A DNA stretch of 64,000 nucleotides from NCBI GenBank assembly GCA_008360975.2, contig CM039211.1, positions 26,406,558 through 26,470,557 of the forward strand, read 5' to 3'. Position numbers and translations under genes: made by a program. The stretch is from Lichenostomus cassidix. Its lineage: Eukaryota > Chordata > Aves > Passeriformes > Meliphagidae. This document shows positions 62,104 through 64,000 of the stretch, one piece after another (positions within the stretch are counted from its first letter, which is position 1; each line of letters starts with the position of its first letter). Below the pieces are notes generated by a model. The model did not search any database. It was not told the origin of the DNA and saw nothing but the letters and a program-made list of their open reading frames with translations.

Positions 62104-64000
62104 GTTTAATACAAGATATGCTCTAAAGAAAAAAACAACCTCTAATGGAAAAATATTTGTGCACCACTTTCTAAGATGATCACATGATATCAAATAAACT
62201 TTCTAATTATAAAAGTATTGTTCCCTGTCTTTTACTTTAAAGCATGGAGGAGACTCATGACCCTCAAGGCTATGACAAATAGACTTCAATCTTGCAATAG
62301 TAGCTTTTATGCAAGCCTGCAGCTTCAGTTGACCGTTCATATGAATATTCACACAATGTAGTATTATTAGCTACAGCTTTTTGTATGAAAAGGTAGAGTG
62401 ATATTTTATCAAAAGCTTTGAAAGAAACTATACCACACAATGTACACTGCTGCAAATTAATTAGACTATCATATTCCATCAGCAGTATCCCTAGAGAAAG
62501 AGGCATAAAAAATACTATCTTTCTTTTGCAGATGAGAAAGTGGAGATGTTAATTTCTTATTTTCTCCACAAGCTGCAAATTATGGGAGTGCATATATCAG
62601 AGTCCCTGGACTAATTGTACATTTGATCCATTCAGATTGCCAGAGGCTATATTTTGACATCAATACCAGTTAGCTTGTGTGGCCTCACTGCACAACTTTT
62701 CTTTCAGGAACAACTACTGCAACAGACAAATGCAAAATCCTCTTAAGGCACAAAATAATTTAACTAAAACTAAAGAACCAGAGAGAGAAGAGGTATCCAA
62801 GAAAAAAAAATGCTGTGTAAATATATAAGCTTATTGAAAATATTTTTCAATATAACTCCCATAGACAAAGGTTTTCTTCCAGTGCTTACATCATCCAGAA
62901 ACACTTAGTCCTTTTGCTTTTTCATTAACAATTTTCGTTCAACTCAAACACTCAGTCAAATGATTACTAAATTTATACATGATCGCATGGCTGTGTCACA
63001 CTGCTGTTCTTTGATAATGGATAACAGCTACATAACAGTTCATAGGAACACCCTTATAAGTTTTAGGTTTGCCAATTTTCTCATCTACGGATGAGAATCC
63101 CTTCATTCAATAAATTGCACTGTCTGTGTTTAAGCTGGTAATATAGATATGTTTTAATTAGACTGTATGTCCTTGCTGGATGTTTATCCTTTAGGTTTTC
63201 AGTAATACTCTAGATTTCAGACAGAACTTATACTTTTAGCAAATACAGTACACAAATACACACATGCTTTCTGTGAGTTGTTAATTTCATATCATCTGAG
63301 GAAGAAATAAAGCCTAAAAAACACACTTGACTTTAAAAAAAAATTAAAAAACCAACAAGACATCAATTGTTTATCAGATATGGAGGAATATAGACCAAAA
63401 TACATGCACTTTCAAATAAGCAATTTTAAATAAAGTAGTTACTTGAAAAAGAATAGTGCTATTGACATTGAGTACATGAATAGCATGTATAAACACTTCA
63501 TACAGAACTTCTTTATGCAAAGTGTAATTAAATTAGAACTTGCAAAAATATTGAGCTTTCAGAGTTTTCTCAAGGCAAAAGCGTTCAACAAGCACAACAC
63601 TGCACACACACTACTGTGATCGTGACCAGGTATGTTGTAGCTAGAGCAAGGTTTTTTTCAAATGCTTTCAAGACTCCAGTTACTGTAGAAGAGCAGTGTA
63701 AGTGCTAAATTTGTATGCCATGTAGCGATGCGCAAGGTGGCCACCCTGGTAGAACTGCTCAGGGAATACAACTTAATACAAGATTAGGGCAGAGGAATTA
63801 GTTGTGCCCTGATCCTTCTGCAGAGACTCACTCTAATTACTAGAATCAGTAGAGATTTGTCACTGATTACCAGGTGAAAGAAACATAATCACCCAACACC
63901 TACACCTGCCAGGCACAGCGCTGGGGTCTTAAAAGAGGATTGTCATGGTTGTCAGTTCTGTAGCAAACATTTTATGGAAAATATTTTCAGTTTGTACAAG

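Larger units (their letters stand above)
53358..64000. other. AT-rich non-coding DNA to the right edge
   Basis: No exon, RNA gene or mobile element is recognised. A less AT-rich patch at 53780-53985 is open on both strands for 85-90 codons but shows no known domain. It could be a decayed exon or a repeat fragment that I cannot name. The longest frame, 131 codons at 54350-54745 on +, looks like chance. Short AT-rich repeats occur at 60430-60472 and 62069-62103. Confidence 0.5.

Noticed and set aside
1..64000. tRNA, rRNA, snRNA genes, CRISPR arrays, DNA transposons, intact retroviral genes
   Set aside because: I looked for cloverleaf boxes, spaced repeats, terminal inverted repeats and conserved viral motifs and found none that I could support by eye.

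Overview
This window looks like vertebrate nuclear DNA from a bird, most likely a passerine. It is AT-rich and almost free of long reading frames, apart from one very GC-rich block at about 30.95-32.79 kb. The bird call rests on two CR1-type LINE tails (12973-13215 on +, 336-411 on -) and on several avian-type endogenous-retrovirus LTRs, recognised from memory of family features. I found no bacterial-style operon, no intact protein gene, no tRNA or rRNA and no CRISPR array.

Layout. 1-30.9 kb is AT-rich non-coding DNA holding a CR1 fragment, short simple repeats, an ERVL-like LTR (6436-6875, +), an ERVK-like solo LTR with a perfect 6-bp target duplication (11589-12144, +) and a CR1 tail. 30.95-32.79 kb is a large CpG island. 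It carries consensus-like splice donors pointing both ways: + at 31550/31551 and 31961/31962, - at 31455/31454. The C-rich to G-rich strand bias also changes across it, so it reads best as a promoter with first exon(s), possibly divergent. I cannot name the gene. From 32.8 to 64 kb the AT-rich DNA resumes, with a longer ERVL-like LTR (37866-38472, -), a 250-bp AT/CA alternating array (41519-41770), a probable ERVK-like LTR (48122-48803, +) and a second ERVK-like solo LTR with a perfect 6-bp duplication (52835-53351, -).

Interpretation. The simplest reading is a CpG-island promoter set in a gene desert or at the head of one or two genes with very long first introns, with the flanks decorated by solo LTRs. 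The retroviral pieces are LTRs only: I saw no gag, pol or env sequence between or beside them. Open frames of 110-150 codons in the AT-rich part show no recognisable domain and are best taken as chance. The long overlapping frames in the CpG island are expected from its low content of TA-containing stop codons. I did not find a convincing undescribed biological system. The most useful leads are the divergent donor layout of the CpG island and the precisely bounded LTRs.
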